From Hyparrhenia diplandra (taxonomy: Eukaryota; Streptophyta; Magnoliopsida; Poales; Poaceae): 64,000 nt of DNA. This document shows positions 35,143 to 47,429 of the stretch, piece by piece. The DNA is taken from NCBI GenBank assembly GCA_015847255.1, contig JADLZK010009254.1, forward strand, positions 1 to 64,000, in the 5' to 3' direction. The notes under the pieces were generated by a model, which was not told the origin of the DNA, searched no databases, and saw nothing but the letters and a program-made list of their open reading frames with translations. Position 1 is the stretch's first letter. Each line of letters begins with the position of its first letter. Position numbers and translations under genes: made by a program.

Positions 35143-36086
35143 CACTACTATGTAACCCATTTTTAGGGGCGGTTGGGCAGCTAGTAGGGCGGTTGGTGAG
35201 TGCATTTTCAGATTTCCATTTCAAAATTCAAAAAAGGCAAACCATTTTTTTTTTAATTAGGGGAGGCCCCCAACGGTCATCCACCCACCATCCTGAGTTT
35301 ATGCAAATGTTGCGGCGGTTTTGAACCCACGACCTCCCACTCGCACATCCCCTTCTCTACCACTGCACTACACAACAATCACTTGCATCTATAACTCATT
35401 TTGGTTCCCCACATATCTTACGATTTTGAGTGAAAATTGACTATTTGAGGCCCTAAATGAATTCAAATAAAAATGGTCAACTACAAAGTTTCATAACTTT
35501 TTATGATCTACAATCTTCATTTAGGTTGTTTCTCCATTCAATGTCGTTTTACAAAATTTGAATTTCAAATTTGAGACATTTGAATGTAGTTTTTCCATAA
35601 CAAGATGATTTCAAATAAAAAGTGATCAACGACAATGTTTCATAACTTTTTGAGAAATTTTTTTCTATCCAAGGTCGTTTGAAAAATTCAAATTTCATAA
35701 TTTAGACATTCAAACCCCACATTTCGAGGTATCAAATAAAGTCAAATGAAAAGTTGTTAACAACAAAGATTCATAGCTATTTGAGATCTATATTTTTATT
35801 TAGATCATTTTTCCATGTGAGATCATTTTAGAAATTTTAATTTTTAGTGTCTCATTTTACCATTCGACGTCTTTTTTGAAAGGGTTGGTGAGAGCGGCTA
35901 GATCACCCCCTACAAATCGACCGATTTTTAAGGGGGTGGTGATCTAGCCACCCCCGTAGAGGTATTTGTAAGGACGGCCAGATTACCAACCCCTACAAAT
36001 AGCCAACCCACTGTAGAGGGGCTCAATATCCAGCCCCTCTTATAGTGGAATGGGGCTAGCTCTTACAAATTGTTTTTGTAGTAGTG
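35143..36086. mobile_element. Small non-autonomous CACTA transposon
   Basis: The left end is CACTACTATGTAACCC and the right end reads (complement) CACTACTACAAAAACA, giving an 8-bp terminal match. The subterminal regions carry repeated 'ctacaaat', 'cacccc', 'aggggcgg' words in both orientations. At 944 bp it has no transposase. The 3-bp flanks (cca and cac) do not match, so the duplication is eroded or the limits are off slightly. Inside (35320-35376) lies a tRNA-like A/B-box pair on the minus strand. Confidence 0.7.
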
Positions 36087-36089
36087 CAC

Positions 36090-37902
36090 GGTGTTCACCT
36101 AAATACATGGCAGCTCGATCGAGCTGCTGCCACACATGTTTTAATTCTCCCACCGGGGATGACCAATGTTTTGCACCATCCAAGTTTGGTCTAACGATGA
36201 TCCATCCCATTTGTGTAATTCGAGTTGTCCTCTACATGCCCCAAAAATCATTGATTTACTACCGATGGACTGTCATCATCATATATTTGACATTGATTTC
36301 TTGTGACCCGAATTTTGCATGTGCGTGGTAAGTGTTGGCATGCTAAGTTACGGCCCTAATAAAGGATCGATTGGGACGTTGTCGTGTGAATGGACACATG
36401 TCTCACACGGTGTGGACAACACAAGCTAGCTGTTGATGTTTAAATCGATCACACATCTCATAAGGAGCTAGATCACTCGATGTAGGGCCAAATCGAATTT
36501 GGGAATTGGCCGACGCCTAGGAGATATCCACACCTGAACCTTGTGCCTCTAGCGATGAGCGTGATACGCAAGACACGTCGTGGAGGAGCCTCGCCGGGAG
36601 CGCATCACGCAGGACACGCCGATGAAGTCTCTTGAAAGCCGAAACCCCCACACGCCGGGAGAGACCCCGTAAGGGCATGCAACAGCTATGGGCTGCCCTA
36701 GGTAGCCTGACCACCCTAGAGCTTCTTCGTTGTCGATCCCATGTCCATGGCAGCGGCGACATAGAAGAAGAGGGAGAGAGGATAGAAATTAGGGTAAAAG
36801 TAGTTGATAGATTGGCTTTGTGTTTCAATTGGTGGATGTGACTCAGTCGTCCATGATCCTCTCAAATATATATATATAGAGAGAGAGGGGGTTCTTAATT
36901 CTTATCCCAGTGGGAAACCTCTCCAATACGTAATCTACAAGTTTCCCATGTCAAAACTACAAAAAAAAATGCGATTTATATGCATATCGGTTCAGAATCA
37001 CAACGCACTGGTAGGACCGGTGCAAGCCACCGGTGGAAGACCGGTAGGCCAAATCTCCGCAAAACTTATGGCACACCTTCAAACTATAAGTAGTACTTGT
37101 ACAATACCGGTAGGCCAAATCTTCGCAAAAATCTAGGGTGAGTACCGGTAGGCTAACGATGAAGCATCTTCGGGGCATAACTCCTTTATCCGGAGTCCAA
37201 ATTAGACATTCCATATATTTTTCTTGATCGTCTCGATGAGAGGAACACAATGGTGCAGTCTGTTTTTATTATTATTTTGACAACTTTATAAAATGGACAA
37301 TTCTGAGTGCATATGGCCCCTGTTTTCATGTGAATGATACACGAACCTGAAAACAATCAAACAAGACAAACCAAACAATGAGGATACACATCACTTCTCC
37401 AACCTCCATGTCTTTAGCCCAGCGGTCCTTTATATAAGTGTTCGTGACACTTTGTCTTCACTTGTCCAACCTTAGCCTTGACTCTTGTCAATGCTTTCAT
37501 CATCCATGACCAATGTAAACTCTTGCTCTTCCATGCACCCAATGCGAGTCATCCATGGTTCGTCCTCGGCCTCTTGGTCCCTTGATTTAAGCCTTATATA
37601 TTGTCCAACGTTTAATGCTTTCGGTCCACCACATACTCCTCAATTTTCCTTCTCAATTGTCTATCGACCACCTCGCTGCATCAACACCTCTACTTTCACA
37701 AGTCAAGACACATGTTACACAACACACTCAACACAAACATGTTCCATAAAAAAAAACCTCAACAAAACATGGTACATCCAGTTAGCCATTAGCATAAACA
37801 AGCACACATGTGTACTATATGAACTCAACCGAAAAAGTTTTTGAAGCCTCTCAACCCTTGCGTCAATTAATCATTCATCATAGGAGGAGACCAAGTCTTC
37901 TA
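36090..37902. other. Intergenic sequence without supported genes
   Basis: 36953-37160 has 'accggtaggc' motifs repeated at least three times. 36530-36760 is mildly GC-rich, with open frames on both strands and no recognisable product. No RNA gene or element ends were identified. Confidence 0.45.
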
Positions 37903-38165
37903 TCTATATATAAATATAAATAAATATAATATAAAGACTTTAATCCTATACAACCTATTTTTTTACTAATCCTATAGAACCCATTTACTGTACATTAACA
38001 GTGTCTCCTCTCACAAACCTACTGTAGATAAACAGTGCTGCGTTGCCAACTGTTTGATTCATCCCATCTACAATCCATACCGTCCATTCCATACCGCCCT
38101 GGCCTTACTGGAACCTGCCGTGACACTTCCAGCGTCCGCCCAGCTTCGACACTCTTCCAACTCGG

Positions 38166-38480
38166 TTGGCAATTCAAACTATAGACAAGTTGCAGATTCA
38201 AGAAGCAAACTTTCTAGTGGACAACCAGATGCTTGCGGACTACATTAACGCACAAGATCGGGGGAATCCTCCAGATTGGAGGATCAAGCCATACACGGAA
38301 GCCATCAATAACGCCATGACCCAAAGAAATTTCAAGGTCCACAAGATTAGAAGGGAAGACAACCAAATGACGAATCATCTAGCTAGGTATGCTCTTCAAA
38401 ATGATCTTTTACATTTACAGGAACAACAAGGGATTTGTGTTAATCCCAACCATGTTATAGGATGCCCTTTTTGTGGATGC
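38166..38480 (+). pseudogene. RNase H-like fragment (LINE type) inside the Helitron
   Basis: The frame reads ..FLVDNQMLADYINAQDRGNP, DWRIKPYTEAINNAM and FKVHKIRREDNQMTNHLARYAL. This is the end of a plant LINE-type RNase H domain (RVT_3-like), in which a late conserved Asp/His region and 'ADxLAxxA' close the fold. The beginning of the domain is missing, and the frame ends without a LINE context, so it is a captured piece. Confidence 0.65.
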
Positions 38481-39039
38481 GTCCTACTCTGTTATCATAA
38501 ACGGTGTATCTATTATAGCAACATCCTGCTGCTAATGCAATATAAATCACGTTTTGTTGTAAAAAAAAAAAAACCCGGTTTACGTCGCACTTCTCCTGTC
38601 CTGTCCGTACCCGAATAACCGCGCCAGCTCACGGCTTCCACCCTCCGCCCGTGAACGCGCCGCCGCCGCGAGAGAAAGGGCAACGACGCCGCCGTCAACC
38701 GCCCTCGCCTGCCAGCCACACATGTTCCCAGCGTCTCCCCTTCCAATCCCAGAATAGCGTCTCCCGCAGAGGTTGCGCCGCACCGACTCCTCCGCTGCCG
38801 TCGGCCGCTCCACCCTCGCCCGCCGTCATGCCTCATGCCCTCACGCTGCCTCCCGTCATGCCCCGGTTGCACCTCACGATAGACCCCCGACGCGCACGAC
38901 TCCCTGAGTGCTCGACGTCCCCAGGCAACAGCGATTCTCGGCTTTAGCGGCATCTCCACGAATACGCCTTGCCTGTCTGCACCCTCGCAACACCTGCAGC
39001 ATCCTATGCACAGCTGCCGTCCTCCTCAGGTGCCAATAC

Positions 39040-39345
39040 ATGCCTCCCTCCTCCGTGTTTGATGAAATGCCAGAGCAGGAAGTTGATGCAATTCGCTCTC
39101 CATGATTTTCTTTTCAGGAAGAATTTATAAAGGTTCCTGCATTTTCTGAATGAGTCAACATTGTTAGTTGCTTCATTCAGTTGCTCTGTTCAAATCATTC
39201 CCAACATTTGAATTTGCTTACATACCACATTCTTTTTTTCGTTCCGTTATTTGGCAGGTTCTGAATTGAATTGCACAATCAAAACATGGAGACAAGTCGA
39301 AAACGCTCCTCCGTGTTTAATGAAATGCCAGAGCGGGAGGTCGGA
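39040..39345 (+). pseudogene. Short PPR-like fragments, duplicated
   Basis: 'tccgtgtttgatgaaatgccagagc' at about 39049 reads SVFDEMPEQEVDAI, like the end of a pentatricopeptide repeat (VFDEMPERD). A near copy occurs at about 39308. Both are too short to be functional. They lie in the 3' part of the Helitron and may be captured exon pieces. Confidence 0.35.
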
Positions 39346-39623
39346 GGACAAACGTGACCCCGAACAATGACGGTCAGCGCAGCCATTTCAATTCTTTTAG
39401 CTAATTTCTTTGTTACATTCATTTTCTCCCCACGAAACCTGTTATACTTTCAACACAACAGTCAACCCGTATGCATAGTATCTCCCCACGCGAAGCGTGG
39501 GGATTCTGGCTAGTTTCTTAACTTCTCTCAGTATGCGAATGTCCACCACCACGACGGCAGGGCTGAAGTTGTCATCCCAGCCCGAGGAAGGAAGAGGTTC
39601 TGACACCAGAACATTCAGTGAGC

Positions 39624-39770
39624 TTAGTTTCCTGGGGGCAGGTGGAGAGGAGATCGATCAGACAGAATGCCACAGCGCTTATCCGGTTCATCGTTGAAAC
39701 CACACACATTCCATAAAACGAAAGAGAAGGAGCCACAGTTCATCGACAACAACAAGGCACCACAAGAAAA
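39624..39770 (-). pseudogene. LINE endonuclease N-terminal fragment
   Basis: The minus strand reads FSFVLWNVCGFNDEPDKRCGIL, matching the start of plant L1 endonuclease domains (WNVRGLND..KR). It stops shortly afterwards. It lies between the Helitron and the NLR 3' end. Confidence 0.6.
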
Positions 39771-40098
39771 CTGGACAAACATAACATGGTTGACGGCACG
39801 ACGAAGGAGGTGTACATAGAACGCCAGGCCACCTCTAACCTGGGCACTAAAGGTTCGAGAATGAAAAAAAAAACGGCCTGGCAGAAGCAACAGTGCCAAG
39901 GAGTACAACAATGGCGCACGCAGGCACCAGACAGAACCCAGACAAGGAGGGTAAGAGGCTGCGCGCAGGCAGCATGACCCAACCAAAACACGGAGACTGA
40001 AAATCTTTCACACGACCACAGAGTCTATTAAAGCACACAAGTTTGCACACGCTGACATAAATAAATATATGATACCAGGCCATGCATGAAAACATAGG

Positions 40099-42346
40099 TC
40101 ATATCAGGTTGGGCTTGCTTGCCCATGCAGTAGAGCTCACATGCTTGATCTTGTCGAAGAGTTCTTTGTCCTCAGCTTTGATTTGTGCAACAATGGCTGG
40201 CATGTCAAACAATACCACCATTTTGAGTTCTGGTGAATACTTGAGGCCTTGGATTGTTTTCATGTTGGGGCATCCAAATATCTCCAAGGTCACAAGTTTA
40301 GGCAGTGCAGACTCATCCAAAACTAATTGCTCCAATACTTTGAGGTTAACAAGCTTGAGCTTTGTAAGATTTGCAAATCCTTGTCCCTGGAGCAACAGCT
40401 TCTGCTCAGAAAACGACCCGTCCAGTAGTTCCAGCTCATTTGGGTATTTGTGTTTTGACAAAAAGTGTCAAACACCATCTGTGACATGCAAGATGACTTT
40501 GAGGACAATCCTTGAGGCCGTTATGGGATGACGGGAATCAGAAGAAGATTGTGACTGAATCTTTCCATCTAACTCCAGGTACTGCAGTGGCCGATATCTG
40601 GACGAACATAAAAGTGGAATGCAGTCACCTTGTATCTTAAGCTGATGAAGTTCTCTTTTTGCCTCGAGCGCCTTAGCCAGTGGCCCCACATTGGAAGCTG
40701 TTGCACCCACCACCGTTAAAGAGAAAAGTTTCCACATTTTATTTAGTGGGCAATTCTGCTGCGTCCACTCTGAAGACAGTATAACTCCGTGCAGAGTTTG
40801 AAGCTCGGTGGAGGCTGCTGACACTGGCACGGAGATTTTTTGGGCGAGCACATGCTTGAGCTTATCAATCTTCCAAAATTCATTTGGAATCTTGTTCACT
40901 TCATTATCTGTTACATCCAGTGTCTCCAAATTCAGCAACTTAGCCACCGATGGTGGGAGATCCTTTAGGCAGCACCTGCGGAGGCCAAGGTACCTCAGGT
41001 GAACCATATTGCCTATGCTGTCCGGTAACTTGTGAAGTTGAACTCCCTTCAGGTCAACAACTCGAAGGAACTTGGACTGACATAGGAATCGCAGCCTGCT
41101 CTGCTGAAGGCCTTGCTTCTTCAAGAGAGAGCTCTGCTTCACACCTTTGGTACTCTTGGCCTGGCTACTTGATGCGTCATCGAGTCCTTCGCAAAATCAC
41201 CGACCAAAGTTCGTAGCTTGAGAAAGGTGGTGTCGATATGCACATCCCTGTCATTGTAGTTGTGGGACAGAAAGGCGGCGGATGGTTGAGGCATTCTGTA
41301 TTTTATTAAATGTGCTGTGGGATTCCATGAAGCCGGTCTCATGTGCTATGTCCTGTGCAAAGCTGTGTACACTTTGATGGATGCATACTTTGGTGTCAGC
41401 ATCCACTCTTTGGACAAGGCCCAGTGAGACCAAAACACGGACACACCTGTCCAGTACCGACTTCTCTGTTTGAATACCTTTGATTTCCGAGTCAGGAATC
41501 CCCTCGGCACACCACAGCCTGTGCAGTTTGCTCAAGTCGAGATGTACATTCGGAGGCATGGAAGCAAAGTATAAGAAACATAGCTTGAGAATTGTTGGCA
41601 TGGTCACATAGCTCAGTGTCAGAATCCGCTTGATTAGCCTCATACCCTCATAGAATCTCAGCTGCTTAAACACATCGTTCCATTGCTTTTCATGGTCCTT
41701 GAAGTATAGGAGTCCTCCCAGCAGTATTACACCAAGAGGAAGCCCTCTTGTGATGCTGTAAACTTGATCATCAAATTCTTTCTTATTTCCCGTGTAAACG
41801 CCGCTGCAACGGCCAGAAAACATCTTCTCAAAAATTGTTTTGCAGTGAGGTTGTTCCAGGCACTTGATTTCGACCGGTAAATAGTCATCCATGAGTTCTT
41901 CGATTTGCTCTCTGGGAAGCTGTGTGGTTATTACCATTATCCTGCTACCATTGGCACCATCCGGTAGCTGTAGCTCCCTTAATACCTCCGTGAGCTCATC
42001 CTTATCGTCCATTCCATCCAACACCACTAGCAGTTTAATTTTATCCAGCACCTGCTTCAAGTCTTCTCTTCTGGGAGAATCACACTCACAGTGTGTTTGC
42101 TCCTGGGCCTGTTCCCAAATTTGATCCAAATACCTATCCACCCTTGACTTCGGTGGCAAGCACGCCCAAGCGCAAACATCAAAATGTCTCTGCACATCCC
42201 AGTCCTGGAAGACTGCTCTTGCTGCAGCTGTCTTGCCGATGCCACTCTCGCCCATAACTATAGCTCCCCGCTTGCCCTTGTTGTTGAGGAGCACACTGGT
42301 TATCTTCTTGGTGTACTCATCGAAGCCGCTAACATCTTCAATGCGT
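40099..42346 (-). other. NLR exon 2 (NB-ARC and LRR)
   Basis: Long clean frame from 42346 to about 41265 (NB-ARC), then three shifts. An extra C near 41265 precedes the HNYNDRDVHIDTTFLKLRTL reading. A missing base near 41190 precedes EGLDDASSSQAKSTKGVKQS. A further break near 40465 precedes LSKHKYPNELELLDGSF. The C-terminal region is LRR-like (FANLTKLKLVNLKVLEQLVL, LVTLEIFGCPNMKTIQGL). Confidence 0.8.
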
Positions 42347-42623
42347 CTGGATCATATAATAACAATAATATGTGAGAAAACTTCATGTCTTTGTGTGTCA
42401 GCAGGTTGCATTCCTACTGTCAAGCAATAGTAATAACATCATAAACTTTTCAGGATGGAATCTGCTACGGTGCTCTCAAATGATCTGAATGCTTATTAAT
42501 AATATATATACATATTACCTTCTAGGAGGTAATAGAAGAATTATATAAAAAGTTGCTCAGTAGCCTTGCTAGAAATTTTCTTTCTGCCATTTCAGTCACA
42601 TTGCCGTTTGATTCTAACGGAGC

Positions 42624-45600
42624 ATCTTATTATATTGAAACTGATCATGGAGCCGTTGGAGCCTCCAGGGAGGCTCTCCCTTCCCGTGCCTTCCTCTTCC
42701 CCTCTCACCCAAAATCCACCCAAATCTCTAAGCCAGCATCCGAATCCCTGCAGATCCTGCTCCCCCTCCTCGTGATCTCTTTTGAGCTCCCACTTGCCTG
42801 TTTGGAGGACCGGGAAGGCACTACCCCAGCGTTCGCGGGCGGCGACGGCAGTCTGGTCGGAGGTTCCTCTCCCGTCCGCCGCCGTGCCGCTTGCCGAGTC
42901 GCCTCCGCTAGCTGTTGCTGCCGCCGCCCCGTTCCGTTGTCGAGGCGCCTCGGCTCGCCGCTGCTGCCGCCGTCCATGGCTCCCGGGCGGACGGTTCCGC
43001 GGCCTCGCGGGTTCGCCGTAGGCGAGGCGCCCGCGGCGTGAAGCCCCTCGGGCGGCGCCGCTGCTGCGCCGGCGGTCGCTGCCCCCTCCCACCGCCCTCC
43101 CGTCGCCCCGGCTGCGCTTACACGGGCCGGCCGCGCTGGTGGGCCACGCCGCTGCTCGGGCGAGCAGCCGCCGCCGCCCCCGGTGCCCGGAGCTCTTCAT
43201 TGCCGTCCCTCCGGGAGGGCCCTCTCCCCGACGCAGCTCTCTTCTGGACGCCGAGGAAGGCTAGATTGAGGGTGACGACGCGGCGCCTTCCTCCCTCGCG
43301 CCGCCACCGCGGCTTTCTGGCCACATGCTCGGCGTTGCGGTGGTGGGCGCGGATCTTGTGCTTGTGCGGCCTTTCGCCTCGACGCCGCCGCCGCCTCCAA
43401 CTCATCGCCTCATGCCGGCCGACGACCGGTGCCCCACAAGCACTTTGCATCATCCAAACGGACACACCGGCAGTCGCTCTCTCCCAACGCTGCCCCTTCT
43501 TCCCATCCTCCTGGAGCGCATCGCAAGGCGATGCGGTGGGCCGAGGGGGCATCGTCTCCGTCTCGGGATGATGATGACGATGTCAACGTGAGGCGGCGGA
43601 CCGCACTACCTAACCGGCAGCTCCATCGAGGCATTCTAGCTCGCAAGCTTCACCTCCCACCGGGCGTGGTCTAAGCGGCGCCATGTACCTGCTTGACTCG
43701 CCAGGGGGCGCCGAGTCGGCCCGCCCCTCCCACCCGCACATGCGGGCGCCTCAGCGCTTGGCGGGGCTTGGCGACGATCCGCCGTGCCGAGGGCGTTGAG
43801 CGTCGTCGCTATCTTAGCCCCGTGCCGCCGCGCCTCCGCCCATCAACGGTTGGAGGGTTGTGCCGCCGGGCAACCCTGCCGGATGCCGCGGCCGGGCGCC
43901 GGGCCCTCCCACCACCCGGTGAACGCCACGCGTTTCGCTCAACCCCGGCCCGCGACGGCCAACTCGCCCCGCGCCGTCGCCGCCCGTCCCGGCCATCTTG
44001 TAGGCCGCGCTTCAACCGCCTTGGCGAAGGATCACGTTGTTGCGGCCTCGTCGCCTGTCGCCACGCCGTCTCCCTGCGCAGAGGTGTGGCCACCGACCCG
44101 CGTGGATCGGCAGCAGGAGGACACGGGCGCCGCCTCAGGCCGACCCCCTCGCACCGCCACCGTGTTGCCATCACGGGAGGAGCCTCCGCTGCGGCGTGGG
44201 CGTCGTCGACCACGCCTACGCCGCCTTCCTTCCGATGTTGGCCGCCCTCCGCGGCACCTTTTGGCGGGTTTCGTGTGGCCTCCAATCGATGCTGGTGACT
44301 GACTTTGAAAGCCCGTCGTCCCGCAACATTCGATGTGGTGGCCGGCTCGCCGACAATGCCGCCGCCTCTTTGGACCCGCCGGGCTTGCGCGCGGGGTGGC
44401 TATGCTGCCACCCGCCGGGTGGGACCCGATGCTTGATGAGCTCGTGGCCTCCCCCTCGCCGCTACGTCGTCCACCGCCATGCAACCGATCCACCTTCGCT
44501 CGCGCATGGTCGCGCCTCGCCAGAGGCGGAGGCTTCAGGATCCTACGGTGCTAACGGACCCGCTCTCGCCACTTCATGACACCCACCCCCAACCCCTTGA
44601 CGTCCGGGATGGGGGCTTGCCGTAGCCGCATCTTGGCAGAGGTGCCGGAGGTCCGTAGCCGCGCCGGGCATCCACCACGCCGGCCGCCCCCGTTTGGCTC
44701 GTCGTCGCAGCCCCGCAGCGCCGACGTGCGCCGGGGCGCAGTGTGACCTCTCGCGGGTCCCGCACTCCCCCGACCGCCCCAGCTGGACTTTACACCGACC
44801 TCCCCCCGCGCCTTCCCCAGCTTCGATTACCCGGCCTTCATCGACTCGTTGACACTTCGGCCATTGGCGGAACCTACCAGGTTCCACCTTGCAAGCGAAG
44901 GTCAAGGGTTGTCAACGACAACCGGGTACCGCGCCGCAGCGACCGGTCGGGCGCCAAATCCCGCTCCACGATCGCCGCCCGGAGAAGCGCGTGCACGATG
45001 TGTCCGGGTTGAACAAGTGGTTTAAGCGACTGTGGCCGGCACGCGGTGCCTACTCTAGACCCCTCGATCACCGGAGGTTCCATGAAGCCTTCGGGGATGC
45101 CGAGGCGCCCTCTAGGGGGAGAGAACGTGTGCAAGATCCTTCCCCTGCTTGGCATCCGCTTCGCGGGGGAAGAGTTGGGAGTTGCTGACACGAGGTCGAC
45201 TCCGGCGCAGGCCGCCGCCTCGGTTCCTCACCAGCCCTCGGAACCGCCGCCATACCTACCGGCCGCTTCGTCGAGGGACTTCCCGTCGGCGGGTCATCCT
45301 ACCACTCGACGAGCCCATCCTTAGCGGCCGCCCCACCCTCCGGGCCGTGCAAAATCACCGATGAAGAGTGGACTTAAGACGGACCCGCCCGCTAAAACAG
45401 AGAAGCGTGATCCACAACCGAGTGGATGACATTGTTGGTGCTGCTCAGCAAGCTTGAGGGACGCTTGGTCGAGGTGACGTCGACACCCAGCCCCCGAGCT
45501 AGCGAAAGTGAGGTCCGAAAACACTTTGGCGACGCCCGGTCGTCGCGGCAAGTGGCAGCGCTTCACGCCGAGCTCTTCTCCTTGATGCGGCCTAGAGCGT

Positions 45601-45819
45601 TGGTGGGACCTGAAGGAGAGTCGTAGCCGCCGACGCTTCTTTTTCGCGCATTAGTACTTTACCTTTTAAGTACAAGCATATAGCGCCACCGTTTAAGCCG
45701 GTGATTCTTGTTTGTGTGCTTTTGTGCGTTGCGGCCAATTATTTTGGCTAAAGTGTGCTACGTGTAAAACTCTATTTTCCCTTAATGAATATGTGCCGAC
45801 GGGCATGCTTTGAAAAAAA
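42624..45819 (+). mobile_element. GC-rich non-LTR retroelement in the NLR intron, 13-bp target duplication
   Basis: 3.2 kb flanked by ATTCTAACGGAGC (42611-42623 and 45820-45832). The 3' end is 'CCCTTAATGAATATGTGCC' and then GGGCATGCTTTG with A's, close in layout to the 3' end of the 7681-9479 element. It is very GC-rich over 42.7-45.6 kb, with overlapping open frames on both strands. No reverse transcriptase, endonuclease or RNase H motif was found. One plus frame near 45430-45625 looks coding-like (LLSKLEGRLVEVTS, LHAELFSLMRP) but is unrecognised. Confidence 0.8.
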
Positions 45820-45832
45820 ATTCTAACGGAGC

Positions 45833-47010
45833 TGGGTGCCAAATTACATGTATGCCCACCACTCTTTCTAGTTAAGCCCGACCGGTTCTTCTCTTGGATA
45901 CTATTTCACTTGCCGTTCGTTATCCACTTCAAGCCAATAGCCAAACCCTAGAGGGCGCACCGTAGAGGGCTAGCCACGACGAGGGGCTTGTGGCGACAAT
46001 GGCAGTCCGCCACAGCGGGAACGGCCCACGCAAATGATTTCAGTAGCGAGGGCAGACGTGAGCGGCACAGGGAGAACCTCAAGGACGAGGCGAAACTGCG
46101 TGCAAGAGTAATTGGGCGGGGATGGAGCGGCTGCGGAGACCTTCGCCGGCCCGTCGAGTTTGACGGCAGCGAGTAGGAAAAGAAGAAAAGGGAGGACGGC
46201 GGCCGGCTGCTCGAGGTTAAAATTGGGGATATTTGGATCTGTAACTTTTGAAAAACACCATTACAATTCATCTAATACGAGATACTCCCTTCGTCCATAG
46301 AGATCGCCGTTTTTTACTTTTTGAGTACTGTGTGACCATTCATCATAGTTAAATTATTTTTGCAAATTATAAAAGAAATAAATTATAATTAAAGTATCTC
46401 AAATGCTAAAAATAAGTTATAAAAATAAATCATATTTATGCAAAAATTTCAAATAAGATTTAATGATCGAACAAAAATGACACGGAGTCCAAAATGACAA
46501 TCTCAATGGGACGGAGGGAGTATGTCATTAGGGCGTCCCCAACATAGTCTGCTGATGTAGAGGTGAGGGATAAAGAAAAAAACTATTTTATACTACTAGA
46601 CCCACACACTCCTCTTATAAGTTTTTTTGGCTACCTAAAATAGATCAACTATTTACTCGGCGTTAGTGACTACTCTCTCGTATTTTTTTATACCATGTTA
46701 AATCTAGCTAGCTAAATAACTAAACATTGCAGACGCCCTTACAGTTCTATGTCTCTACCATCCAGGCCATTATTAAATACATATGATGTCTAGGGGGCCA
46801 CTATCAGGTGTCAAAGCATACACAGACGCGTACATAGTGGCCCCAAAGCCAAGCGCCCAGCATCACAGCCCACAACCCCTAGGTGGCGCCGCTGGTGACG
46901 AGGGATCTACCGCCAACCCGAGCGAGGAAACTAGACGGGTGCGAGCGCTTCGCGACGCAGATCAAGAAGCCCACGGCGTCCGCGCGCCGCCGATGTCGTC
47001 GTCGTCATCA
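45833..47010. other. NLR intron sequence between insertions
   Basis: 45950-46210 is GC-rich but has no recognisable product. 46222-46284 ('ggggatatttgga..cattacaattcatctaata') is repeated in inverted orientation at 62076-62155. 46790-47010 is GC-rich and ends in a run of 'tcgtcg' before the gypsy target site. Confidence 0.45.
46285..46520. mobile_element. Stowaway-like MITE in the NLR intron
   Basis: 236 bp with inverted ends CTCCCTTCGTCC and GGGACGGAGGGAG and TA on each side (46283-46284, 46521-46522). Confidence 0.85.
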
Positions 47011-47429
47011 ACAATTGTTAGCTACCAACGGCGGCAACCAAATTGGGTACAAGATATCGAGTTCGCCTGAGCTCTTAACGACGGAGTCTACATGCTAGTA
47101 CAGAATGTAGAATGAAACTAACAAGTACAATGATCAAGCTTGCTAAGCTCTCGGCCCTTCCACTACTTATCACTCGATGCTGGGCTTCCTGTAAGTGTCG
47201 ATTTTGGCCCATTCCAGCCCAGAGACCCAGACGCTCTTGGTGCGCTCCCTGACTGGCCTCCTTGTGTGTGTTTGGTTTGATTTCCCCCAGAGCCTAGCTA
47301 TCCCAATGTAGCCGGGCCAGGGGTGAGCCTCGTATACAACTAGCCAACATGTCATTGTTTGGTTGCATACTCATCTTAGCCTGGCTAGCTCTAGAGTGTG
47401 TTTGGCTGTTTCATTTGTTTTTGATCTTG

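Larger units (their letters stand above)
37903..39513 (+). mobile_element. Complete non-autonomous Helitron carrying gene fragments
   Basis: The 5' end TCTATATATAAATATA follows an A. The 3' end has a perfect hairpin (CCCCACGC GAA GCGTGGGG, 39484-39502), then 11 nt ending CTAG, followed by T. Insertion between A and T, no target duplication and a hairpin just before CTAG are the Helitron rules. The element is 1611 bp and encodes no Rep/helicase. It carries a LINE RNase H fragment and a short PPR-like piece, suggesting gene capture. Confidence 0.8.

Noticed and set aside
38513..38959. 148-codon minus-strand frame
   Set aside because: GC-rich shadow frame within the Helitron; both strands are open and no domain is visible.
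42700..45600. Long overlapping open frames on both strands
   Set aside because: They follow from extreme GC content, which depletes stop codons. Composition is Arg/Pro/Ala-rich in all frames with no recognisable domain, inside a delimited non-LTR insertion.
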